The notes under the pieces were generated by a model. The model was not told the origin of the DNA, did no database searches, and worked only from the letters and a program-made list of their open reading frames with translations. From UBA7805 sp036146215 (lineage in GTDB: Bacteria > Planctomycetota > Planctomycetia > Pirellulales > UBA7805): a stretch of DNA of 6,744 bases. Shown here in pieces: positions 1-5,707 of this stretch. Location of the stretch: assembly GCA_036146215.1 (NCBI GenBank), contig JAYYJN010000348.1, positions 1 through 6,744 of the forward strand. Reading direction: 5' to 3'. The translations under genes were made by a program, and so were the position numbers. Numbering within the stretch: the first letter of the stretch is position 1; the number at the start of each line of letters is the position of its first letter.

Positions 1-443
1 CCTGCTTCGGAGGGCTCTGAAGATTCACACGCCGCAATTCCATCTGCGAAATCTTCCGGCATCGTCAACATATAGTCGGTTCCGAAAATGCAGCCACACC
101 GCTCCGGCTCCATAGCGCCCGGAACAAAGCCCGCATCCTGAAGGGCCAGTTGGGCCGCTGCAACACCCATTTGGGTCTCGCGGCTCATCAACTTGAGCCC
201 TTTGCGTATCATCTTTTTCTGATCTTTCTGGAGTTCTCCGAAGTCATCAACCTTTCCAGAGAAGGCATCGGCGATTGCCGCAAATGAGGGGCCGTCGCTG
301 CAACCTTGCATCGTGTCATAGGCCTGCACCCCGCTCTTCCCGCTCGCTAGATGATCCCATAGCAATTGCGGAGTATCGCCGAGAGGACTGATGAGGCCCA
401 TTCCGGAAATCACAATCCGACGCTGAGGAGAAGAGGCTGTCAT
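1..443 (-). CDS. Beta-ketoacyl-ACP synthase family protein, second paralogue (C-terminus cut by window edge)
   Basis: This is the N-terminal 147 residues of a thiolase-fold condensing enzyme, which joins malonyl-ACP to an acyl chain with loss of CO2. The start RRIVISGMGLISPLG (residues 8-22) is the standard opening strand and loop of KAS I/II enzymes. It continues with LLWDHLASGKSGV (27-39), then the helix ETQMGVAAAQLALQDAG (89-105). Where KAS II enzymes usually read GSGxGG, this protein has CGCIFGTDYMLTMPEDF (116-132), so it is not a plain second copy of the fabF in this window. The Cys-His-His catalytic residues lie beyond the left edge and cannot be checked. The ATG start sits directly before the conserved opening strand; an AGG seven bases upstream is the only ribosome-binding hint. 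It lies 109 bp after the secreted-protein gene, with a candidate promoter of its own. The family is clear, but the substrate and pathway (primary fatty acids or a specialised lipid or polyketide) are unknown. Confidence 0.9.
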   Translation of the reverse strand, partial: MTASSPQRRIVISGMGLISPLGDTPQLLWDHLASGKSGVQAYDTMQGCSDGPSFAAIADAFSGKVDDFGELQKDQKKMIRKGLKLMSRETQMGVAAAQLALQDAGFVPGAMEPERCGCIFGTDYMLTMPEDFADGIAACESSEPSEA

Positions 444-484
444 AACGCCTAGAGGGGTTGCCGATTGAGAACAATTAAGCGGGC

Positions 485-513
485 ATTGTAGCGACGAAGT
501 TCAACTCCGTCGA
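485..513 (-). promoter_or_regulatory. Candidate promoter of the second ketoacyl synthase, with overlapping dyad
   Basis: On the minus strand TCGACG (508-513) and TACAAT (485-490) are 17 bases apart, matching the sigma-70 consensus at 4/6 and 5/6. Transcription would begin near 478, about 35 bases before the ATG. An inverted repeat with arms CGACGGAG and CTTCGTCG around a 5-base loop (492-512; 8 pairs, one G-T) fills the spacer and most of the -35 box, as an operator would. It could instead be a weak hairpin at the end of the preceding transcript, but no T-run follows. This is pattern matching only. Confidence 0.35.
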
Positions 514-552
514 GACAAACAGCAAACCTCACCCACCATGGAGCGGCAGTGT

Positions 553-1803
553 TTAATAGCGACCGCGAAAGTCTTGCGTTGCCCCGGCTCGGCTTCCATC
601 GGCCGTATCGGCGTCCACTGCATCCCCTTTATGCTCAACAAATAGCAAAAGATCACCTCGCGGCGGTGATTTGGGCATCGGCAGCTTTACGGTTTTGGCG
701 ATGCTGAAGTGAGGAACAGGTCGTGGGACGACGCCTAGACTAATCAACAGAACTTTATTTCTTGGCCAACGAAATCGCTCATGAAATTCACATGAAACCC
801 GTTGCGGCACATCGATGTTGTACCAAGGCTTGCCTCGATTCACGCCGGGCGGCGACTGCAGCTTTACGGAAACTAATTTCTCCACTTGCTCCAACTGACA
901 TCGGATCATGGCATCGACCGTGGTTCCGTCGAGCGACATAAGCGGATTGACTTCCACCACAAGTCCTTCGGTCAACTCTGCAACATTGGCATCTTGCGCT
1001 CCGGGTGTGCTTTCGGGTGCCAGGTGACTTTTGATGTAGGGCTGCTCACGGTTGAAATTTACGATCGTATTTTGGCCATTGGGGACCAACAATTTGGGGG
1101 ATCCATGATTTTGATAATCGCTTCTCCGGGAAAGCTCTTCGCGGAGCAACATGGCGTCTTCGCGTGCAACGAGCCAGGCCTCCACTCCTTCTGATTGCAC
1201 AGGAACCGAGTGGAGCAACCTTTGCGCCCGCGTCCGCCAATCAGGGTGGCCGATCGTATAAATGTGTAACCCATACATGTAGGTTTTACTTGCAGATGAG
1301 ACGTAGCGATCGACGATACGGGCAACGGCCTGTTGCATTTCGGGTGTATGGTACACGCGCAGCGAACGGGGCGTACCACTTAAAACGGCGACCACATCCG
1401 AATGCCAACTTGCATATCCCGTATCACGTAGAATCCAATCAACAATCGCTTGCTGAGGAGGTGCGCCGTTGGAATCGACACGAGTGGTGTAGGGTGAGAT
1501 ATCGTATTCTCGCCACACCTGCTTGTGATCGTTTGGCAACCGATTGATTGGCTTTCCGGCGGCACTGGAGGCAGAGACTTGCTGCAACTGTGCGTGTGCG
1601 GATCGCTGTGGCGCACGAGCCGCAGTTTGCGCAGGCTTCGCCTGCTTCGGTGCGGTCGCGCGGATCGGGGCAACGGCGGTGCCACTTGGGGGTCTCCATG
1701 CCTGCGGAGCATTTTGGCCAAAAGCGGATCGCAACACAAAAATAGCCACGAAAAATGCCGCAAAACAATACGCGGCGCGGTGGTAACGTGTGATAGCCGA
1801 CAT
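553..1803 (-). CDS. Conserved exported protein of unknown function, possibly planctomycete-specific
   Basis: A 416-residue protein I cannot name. Residues 1-29 look like a signal peptide: a short basic start, a hydrophobic core (AAYCFAAFFVAIFVL), then a plausible cleavage after AFG. An Ala/Pro/Gln-rich, low-complexity linker follows (about 30-85). A compact domain covers about 97-170 and ends in LRVYHTPEMQQAVARIVDRYV, a layout reminiscent of the small N-domains of secretins. A second domain follows (about 175-365), with SPKLLVPNGQ (235-244), EGLVVEVNPLMSLDGTTV (279-296) and ERFRWPRNKVLLISLGVVP (342-360). The middle motif recalls the beta-rich part of secretins, but the protein is too short to be a full secretin. 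The ATG at 1803 has an ideal AAGGAG eight bases upstream (1812-1817). It follows fabF by 157 bp with its own promoter candidate. I recall similar proteins in planctomycete genomes, from memory only. It is probably periplasmic or envelope-associated; the function is unknown. Confidence 0.85.
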   Translation of the reverse strand: MSAITRYHRAAYCFAAFFVAIFVLRSAFGQNAPQAWRPPSGTAVAPIRATAPKQAKPAQTAARAPQRSAHAQLQQVSASSAAGKPINRLPNDHKQVWREYDISPYTTRVDSNGAPPQQAIVDWILRDTGYASWHSDVVAVLSGTPRSLRVYHTPEMQQAVARIVDRYVSSASKTYMYGLHIYTIGHPDWRTRAQRLLHSVPVQSEGVEAWLVAREDAMLLREELSRRSDYQNHGSPKLLVPNGQNTIVNFNREQPYIKSHLAPESTPGAQDANVAELTEGLVVEVNPLMSLDGTTVDAMIRCQLEQVEKLVSVKLQSPPGVNRGKPWYNIDVPQRVSCEFHERFRWPRNKVLLISLGVVPRPVPHFSIAKTVKLPMPKSPPRGDLLLFVEHKGDAVDADTADGSRAGATQDFRGRY

Positions 1804-1874
1804 TAGGAAAACTCCTTAACAGGAAAGGCCGAGGCTTTTTGTGCAGCAACCCCCAAGGCAGTTAACCCTGAGGT

Positions 1875-1887
1875 GATCGTAGCGATC
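1875..1887. repeat. Short perfect inverted repeat at the start of the secreted-protein leader
   Basis: GATCG and CGATC flank a 3-base centre (TAG on the plus strand). The repeat lies just downstream of the candidate -10 box at 1895-1900, at the predicted transcription start. It could form a small 5'-end hairpin in the mRNA or be an operator half-site pair. At 5 bp per arm it may be chance, and there is no T-run to suggest a terminator. Confidence 0.25.
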
Positions 1888-1894
1888 GGGGCGG

Positions 1895-1923
1895 AGTATA
1901 GAAATCGCGCCCTACGCAGGCAA
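1895..1923 (-). promoter_or_regulatory. Candidate sigma-70-type promoter for the exported-protein gene
   Basis: On the minus strand TTGCCT (1918-1923) and TATACT (1895-1900) are exactly 17 bases apart, matching TTGACA at 4/6 and TATAAT at 5/6. The predicted start near 1888 gives a leader of about 85 bases before the ATG at 1803. It lies in the 157-bp gap after fabF, in which I found no convincing terminator. The exported protein may therefore be made both from this promoter and by read-through from the fab genes. Confidence 0.45.
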
Positions 1924-1960
1924 GAGCGAATCCGGGCACTGCAAGCACCCAAGTAGAACG

Positions 1961-3199
1961 CTAGCGGAGCGACCCGACCACGACGGTGCCATTATGTCCA
2001 CCAAACCCAAAACTGTTGGACATCGCCACCTGTACATTTCTCTCTCGCGGCGTGTTCGGCGTGTAATCAAGATCGCACTTCGGGTCAGGATTCTCCAGGT
2101 TAATCGTCGGTGGCACGACTTGATCGCGAATGGCCAACAGAGAAAAGATCAGCTCAACACCTCCGCTAGCACCCAGCAGATGCCCCAATTGACTTTTGGT
2201 GCTCGAGATACTCAAGTCCGTCGCACCCTCGCCAAAGACTGACTTAATGGCCGCCGTTTCGGCCACATCACCAAGTGGCGTGCTCGTTCCATGTGCATTG
2301 ATATAGTCGACTTGAGAGGGGTCTACCTCCGCATCGGCCAGTGCACGCGACATCGCCTGAGCGGCAGACCGCCCATCTTCGTTGGGCTGCGTAATATGAC
2401 CTCCATCGCCACTGGCACCATACCCGAGCAGTTCGCCATAAATCGTCGCGCCGCGGCGCTGGGCATGTTCGAGTTCTTCAATCACCATGATGCCGGCACC
2501 TTCACTCAACACAAAACCATCACGATCAGCATCAAAAGGTCGACTCGCATGCTGGGGATCATCGTTCCGCTCGGAAAGGGCGCGCATGTTTGAAAAAGCA
2601 CTGATTCCCATCGGGGTGACGGCCGCTTCCGTACCGCCAGTTACCATTACATCTGCCTCATCGTGCTGAATCACCTTGAAGGCGTCTCCAATCGCATTGG
2701 TCGCCGACGCACAGGCGGTGGCAACTGCGGCATTCGGACCTTTCAATCCATACCGAATCGAAATGTGGCCACTTGCTGCGTTGACCATCAGTTTAGGAAT
2801 GGTGAAGGCTGAGACCTTGTCTGGTCCCTTCGTCAACAGTCGACCCACTTGCGTTTCAATTTCGTTGAGTCCGCCAACCCCCGACCCCAGAATTACACCA
2901 CAGCGGAACGGATCCTCAGAATCAAAATCTATGCCGGAACAATTCACCGCATCCGTGCCGGCCACCAATGCAAACTGCGCAAAGCGATCAACGCGTTTCG
3001 CCTCCTTTGCCGGGAGATACCCATCGGTCGACCAGTCGGCGATGTCACCACCAAAATGAACTTTGAACTCTTGAGTATCAAAGACCGTCAGTTCGTGAAC
3101 ACCACTTTGACCCGCCAGAATTTTCTTCCAGAGGTCCTCAACCTGACAGCTTATGGAAGTGACCGCACCGAGACCCGTTACGACAACCCGTCGTCTCAT
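1961..3199 (-). CDS. fabF: 3-oxoacyl-[acyl-carrier-protein] synthase II (KAS II)
   Basis: A full-length 412-residue condensing enzyme that elongates acyl-ACP by two carbons using malonyl-ACP in the cytosol. The catalytic set is complete: nucleophile Cys163 in TACASATNAIG, His303 in NAHGTSTPLGD, Lys335 in SSTKSQLGH and His340 in the same motif. The glycine-rich C-terminal loop reads NSFGFGGHNG (395-404). Length and residue spacing match the family (E. coli FabF has 413 residues). One oddity is the opening MRRRVVVTGLGAVTSISC, where most family members read GAVTPLG; I believe this is a lineage variant. The ATG directly begins the conserved first strand, though the ribosome-binding site is weak (GGA about nine bases upstream). 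The gene lies 39 bp after acpP, with no evident promoter between them, so co-transcription with acpP is likely. KAS II rather than KAS I is favoured by overall similarity and by linkage to acpP. Confidence 0.97.
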   Translation of the reverse strand: MRRRVVVTGLGAVTSISCQVEDLWKKILAGQSGVHELTVFDTQEFKVHFGGDIADWSTDGYLPAKEAKRVDRFAQFALVAGTDAVNCSGIDFDSEDPFRCGVILGSGVGGLNEIETQVGRLLTKGPDKVSAFTIPKLMVNAASGHISIRYGLKGPNAAVATACASATNAIGDAFKVIQHDEADVMVTGGTEAAVTPMGISAFSNMRALSERNDDPQHASRPFDADRDGFVLSEGAGIMVIEELEHAQRRGATIYGELLGYGASGDGGHITQPNEDGRSAAQAMSRALADAEVDPSQVDYINAHGTSTPLGDVAETAAIKSVFGEGATDLSISSTKSQLGHLLGASGGVELIFSLLAIRDQVVPPTINLENPDPKCDLDYTPNTPRERNVQVAMSNSFGFGGHNGTVVVGSLR

Positions 3200-3238
3200 G
3201 CTCAGTCCATTACTCTTTTTAAGATCGCGAAATCGAAA

Positions 3239-3487
3239 TTAGGATGAAGAGGATTGAACGCTCTCTTCAATGTGCTTCACTGCTTCGCCGATTGTTTGAA
3301 TTTTCTCGGCTGCGTCATCTGGAATGTTGATGTCGAATTCTTCTTCTAGCTCCATCACGAGCTCCACCGTGTCGAGCGAATCCGCACCCAGATCATTCAC
3401 GAAATGAGTATCCGTATTAATTTTTTCTTTATCAGCACCGAGTTGCTCGGCGACGATATCGATCACTCGTTCTTCAACTGAGGCCAC
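3239..3487 (-). CDS. acpP: Acyl carrier protein
   Basis: An 82-residue acidic four-helix carrier that holds the growing acyl chain on a phosphopantetheine arm for FabD, FabG and FabF. The attachment site is Ser37 in NDLGADSLDTVELVMELEEEF (31-51), the family hallmark. Helix III/IV residues follow in IPDDAAEKIQTIGEAVKHIEE (55-75). I place the start at GTG (3485-3487), giving (M)ASVEERVIDIVAEQLG, the normal ACP N-terminus. A strong GGAGG lies nine bases upstream (3497-3501). The same frame is open to an ATG at 3610, but that would add 41 basic, non-ACP residues and cross the ribosome-binding site and leader, so it is rejected. The C-terminus carries a Ser-rich tail (SVQSSSS) beyond the usual end. 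The gene lies 236 bp after fabG, the largest gap in the fab cluster, with a promoter candidate inside it, as suits a protein needed in large excess over the enzymes. Confidence 0.97.
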   Translation of the reverse strand: MASVEERVIDIVAEQLGADKEKINTDTHFVNDLGADSLDTVELVMELEEEFDINIPDDAAEKIQTIGEAVKHIEESVQSSSS

Positions 3488-3496
3488 CTGGTCTAT

Positions 3497-3501
3497 CCTC
3501 C
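3497..3501 (-). promoter_or_regulatory. Ribosome-binding site fixing the GTG start of acpP
   Basis: The minus strand reads GGAGG here, nine bases before the GTG at 3487. No comparable site precedes the in-frame ATG at 3610, so this site decides the start. It is one of the strongest Shine-Dalgarno matches in the window. Confidence 0.8.
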
Positions 3502-3621
3502 AAAGAGATCGTGTTTTCCTGAACCGATCCTTCCGAAGAATCAGCTCGCATGGCGAACGAACCGCCCAACCGGTACCCCGGCGGTCCAAATAAATTGAGG
3601 GGGTTTTCAAGTTGAGTCACA

Positions 3622-3650
3622 GATATAACCTGTTTTTCCCGGCATGTCTA
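3622..3650 (-). promoter_or_regulatory. Candidate promoter for acpP (and fabF)
   Basis: On the minus strand TAGACA (3645-3650) and TATATC (3622-3627) are 17 bases apart, matching TTGACA at 5/6 and TATAAT at 4/6. The start would lie near 3615, giving a leader of about 128 bases. A second, weaker pair overlaps it: CTGAAA (3669-3674) with TATAGA (3646-3651), also 17 bases apart. The 236-bp fabG-acpP gap has no other coding content that I can see, and no T-tailed hairpin. Confidence 0.4.
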
Positions 3651-3723
3651 TAACATCTGCCCCACATTGTTTCAGCTACCTGCTTGCGCCGACCGATTTG
3701 GGTTTTTCGGCATCATCCATGGA

Positions 3724-4494
3724 TTAGCAGGTCATGCCGCCATCGACCGCAATCGCCGTCCCATTAATGTACGCCGCTGCATCGCTCGCCAAAAAGACCA
3801 CCAGGTCCGCAACCTCCTCAGCTTGCCCTAACCTGTTTGCTGGTATGCGCTTTTTAAATTCCTTGATGTAGTCGTCGCCCACTGCCTGAGTCATCTCGCT
3901 CTCGATAATCCCGGGGGTGATTGCATTGACCGTAATTTTCCGCTTTCCCAGTTCCCGGGCCACGGTTTTCGTAAGCCCAACCAGCCCTGCCTTGGAGGCG
4001 GAATAGTTCGCTTGCCCCGGATTACCGATCACTGCACCAGAGACGCTCGAAATATTGATAATTCGGCCAAAACGCTGCTGCATCATGGGCATCGTTGCCG
4101 CCCGCGTAAACAGAAAAGCCCCGCGAAGATTAGTATTGAGGACAATATCCCACTCATCGTCGCCCATTCGAGGGATCAAAGTATCACGGGTAATTCCCGC
4201 GTTATTGACCAGAATATCGAGTCGCTCCCAGCGTTCGGTCACCTCGTCGACCACTTTTGTGACGCTTTCCGAATCGGTGACATCACAAGGGAATGCAGCT
4301 GCCTCACCGCCGGACGCCGTGATTTGCTCAACGACTGCAGCCAACTTATCGGCACTTCTGGCTACGCAAGCCACCTTGGCGCCCGCCTTCGCCAGCCGCA
4401 CCGCCATTGCTTCCCCCAAACCCTGCGATGCACCGGTGACAAGAGCCACCTTTCCCGACAAATCAACAACCATTGCTTGGTTTGCATCAGCCAT
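3724..4494 (-). CDS. fabG: 3-oxoacyl-[acyl-carrier-protein] reductase
   Basis: A 256-residue short-chain dehydrogenase/reductase that reduces 3-ketoacyl-ACP to 3-hydroxyacyl-ACP with NADPH. The Rossmann nucleotide motif is TGASQGLG (20-27), followed by NNAG (97-100). The catalytic residues are Asn122, Ser150, Tyr164 and Lys168 (QANYSASKAG). The C-terminus AYINGTAIAVDGGMTC is typical of FabG. The Ser-Tyr distance is 14 residues, one more than in E. coli FabG (Ser138-Tyr151), because of an extra residue in SGAVIGNPG. I chose the ATG at 4494 (MADANQAM): a purine-rich GGAAGGAAGGAAG stretch lies just upstream. The next ATG, at 4473, has no such site. The open frame to 4716 runs back through fabD in another frame and is spurious. 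The gene lies 22 bp after fabD, which indicates co-transcription. The enzyme could act on related substrates, but fab linkage makes FabG by far the best call. Confidence 0.96.
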   Translation of the reverse strand: MADANQAMVVDLSGKVALVTGASQGLGEAMAVRLAKAGAKVACVARSADKLAAVVEQITASGGEAAAFPCDVTDSESVTKVVDEVTERWERLDILVNNAGITRDTLIPRMGDDEWDIVLNTNLRGAFLFTRAATMPMMQQRFGRIINISSVSGAVIGNPGQANYSASKAGLVGLTKTVARELGKRKITVNAITPGIIESEMTQAVGDDYIKEFKKRIPANRLGQAEEVADLVVFLASDAAAYINGTAIAVDGGMTC

Positions 4495-4516
4495 GCTACT
4501 TCTTCCTTCCTTCCGT

Positions 4517-5422
4517 TTATGCCAATGTGTGGCAGGTGATTTTTCTTTCGATCCGCCGCAGCAAACCGCGGAGTACACGACCCGGCCCCACTTCATAAAA
4601 TTCCTGCGTCTCGCCGTCCAGGAGTAGACGCATCGAAGATTCCCAGCGCACCGGTTCGACGACTTGGCGGGCGAGAAGCTGTTGAATCGTCGCCGGATCA
4701 TCATGAAATGCGCCATCGACGTTCAAAACCACCGGAATCCGCGGCGATGCAAATGAAACCGACGACAACGCCTCGGTCAATTCGGTCACTGCAGACCCCA
4801 TGATCGGGGTATGAAAGGCTCCGGCCACCGCAAGCGGAATGGCCTTCATCGCACCCATTTCAAGGGCAAGTGGCTGGGCCCGCTCACACGCCGCCCGATC
4901 ACCAGAAATCACAATATTGCCCGGACACAGATAGTTTGCAATCTGTAATACATCATCGCCCGCAGCTTGAACACAAAGCGATTCGACCTGTTCTTTTTCC
5001 AATCCGAGAATGCTGACCATGCCACTCGGCGTTTGATCAGCCGCCTGCTGCATCGCCTCACCCCGCCGCTGTACCACCCGCAGTCCATCCTCAAAACTGA
5101 GCACGCCTGCAAAAACCAGTGCCGTATATTCTCCTAAACTCAGACCGGCTGCCGCGGTGCAACTATCAACCACCTCGGGCTGTGCTGATCGCAAAGACTC
5201 GAGAACCGCCAAGCTTGTGACAAACAGCGCTGGTTGACTGATGACAGTCGAGTCAAGCTTTTCCTGCGGCCCCTCAAAACACAGCTTCGCGAGGTCATAA
5301 CCCAGAATCTCACCAGCCGAGTCGTATAGCGTACGGGCCTTCGGAAGCGAGGCGTACAATGCCTGCCCCATGCCTACAGTCTGAGCCCCCTGCCCGGGAA
5401 AGAGAAACGCTGTCTTACTCAA
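4517..5422 (-). CDS. fabD: Malonyl-CoA:ACP transacylase, TTG start
   Basis: A 301-residue enzyme that moves malonate from CoA to the phosphopantetheine of AcpP, supplying the extender unit for FabF. Visible motifs are the oxyanion-hole segment FPGQGAQ (8-14), the nucleophile elbow GLSLGEY with Ser95 (93-99), the carboxylate-binding Arg120 in RRGEAM, and His204 in GAFHTPIM. The elbow has Leu where many bacterial FabD proteins have His (GHSLGE), a variant I also recall from plant enzymes. The usual ANxNSPGQ loop reads ANYLCPGN here. The start must be non-ATG: the frame is open to an ATG at 5524, but that overlaps rpmF and adds 34 unrelated residues, while TTG (5420-5422) gives MSKTAFLFPGQG, the normal N-terminus. 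A GAGGA twelve bases upstream lies in the last rpmF codons. The gap to rpmF is only 8 bp, suggesting translational coupling. Confidence 0.95.
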   Translation of the reverse strand: MSKTAFLFPGQGAQTVGMGQALYASLPKARTLYDSAGEILGYDLAKLCFEGPQEKLDSTVISQPALFVTSLAVLESLRSAQPEVVDSCTAAAGLSLGEYTALVFAGVLSFEDGLRVVQRRGEAMQQAADQTPSGMVSILGLEKEQVESLCVQAAGDDVLQIANYLCPGNIVISGDRAACERAQPLALEMGAMKAIPLAVAGAFHTPIMGSAVTELTEALSSVSFASPRIPVVLNVDGAFHDDPATIQQLLARQVVEPVRWESSMRLLLDGETQEFYEVGPGRVLRGLLRRIERKITCHTLA

Positions 5423-5430
5423 ATTGCTAT

Positions 5431-5610
5431 TTATTCCTCGATAGCAACCACATTGCGGCCCATATACCAACCGCAAACGGGACAGATCGTGTGTGTGGGA
5501 ACCGAGCTGCTGCACTTCGGGCAAAGCGTCAACTGGCGGGGTCGCCGCGCGTCATGACTCCGCCGCTTCCCGGTCCGTGAATTCGAATGTTTACGCTTTG
5601 GCACGGCCAT
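5431..5610 (-). CDS. rpmF: 50S ribosomal protein L32
   Basis: A 59-residue, strongly basic large-subunit protein. It opens with MAVPKRKHSNSRTGKRRSHD, the L32 signature, followed by ARRPRQLTL. A four-cysteine zinc ribbon follows: Cys30 and Cys33 (CPKC), then Cys43 and Cys46 (CPVCGWYMGR). All four metal ligands are present, so this is the zinc-binding form and not the cysteine-free paralogue some bacteria keep for zinc shortage. The ATG at 5610 has GGGAG eight bases upstream (5619-5623). The stop at 5431-5433 lies 8 bp before the fabD start. Linkage of rpmF to fatty-acid genes is widespread in bacteria and is thought to tie membrane synthesis to growth rate. It is usually followed by plsX and fabH, which are absent here. 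Confidence 0.97.
   Translation of the reverse strand: MAVPKRKHSNSRTGKRRSHDARRPRQLTLCPKCSSSVPTHTICPVCGWYMGRNVVAIEE
5435..5439 (-). promoter_or_regulatory. Ribosome-binding site for fabD inside the end of rpmF
   Basis: The minus strand reads GAGGA within the last two sense codons of rpmF (Glu-Glu), immediately before its TAA. It lies twelve bases from the TTG at 5422, slightly long for an optimal site. Ribosomes ending on rpmF would stop right over it, which favours re-initiation at fabD and supports the TTG start. Confidence 0.5.
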
Positions 5611-5657
5611 GACCTATGCTCCCGACTCTTTGCATCTCACAATTTGATCCAGGGCGG

Positions 5658-5685
5658 ATTTTACCGCTCCCACCAGGCTTTTCAC
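5658..5685 (-). promoter_or_regulatory. Candidate promoter for the rpmF-fab cluster
   Basis: On the minus strand GTGAAA (5680-5685) and TAAAAT (5658-5663) are 16 bases apart, matching TTGACA at 4/6 and TATAAT at 5/6. The start would lie near 5651, giving a leader of about 40 bases before rpmF. The -35 box is weak, so the call is tentative. Read-through from ruvB is the alternative. Confidence 0.35.
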
Positions 5686-5707
5686 CCTAACAACCGCCCC
5701 CCGACGA

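Noticed and set aside
1164..1806. Several plus- and minus-strand open frames (65-136 residues) within the exported-protein gene
   Set aside because: They overlap the gene with the signal peptide, ideal ribosome-binding site and coherent domains, and none has a recognisable motif.
1824..1845. GGCC/GGC and T-run near the secreted-protein start as a fab-operon terminator
   Set aside because: The stem is short, has a mismatch or a 2-base loop, and the T-run is on the plus strand while the genes read minus. No convincing terminator.
3488..3610. N-terminal extension of acpP to an upstream ATG
   Set aside because: It adds 41 basic residues unlike any ACP and crosses the strong GGAGG site. The GTG start gives the standard N-terminus.
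3690..3725. CCGA...TCGG repeat and ATCCATGGAT palindrome after fabG
   Set aside because: Only four pairs with a 10-base loop and no T-run; the short palindrome overlaps the stop region and is likely chance.
4055..4627. 190-residue plus-strand open frame opposite fabG and the end of fabD
   Set aside because: It is antisense to two well-supported genes, shows no recognisable domain, and its Ser/Arg/Thr-rich composition is typical of a shadow frame.
4495..4716. N-terminal extension of fabG to an upstream ATG
   Set aside because: The extension lies inside fabD in another frame and has no SDR features. MADANQ has a ribosome-binding site and the expected length.
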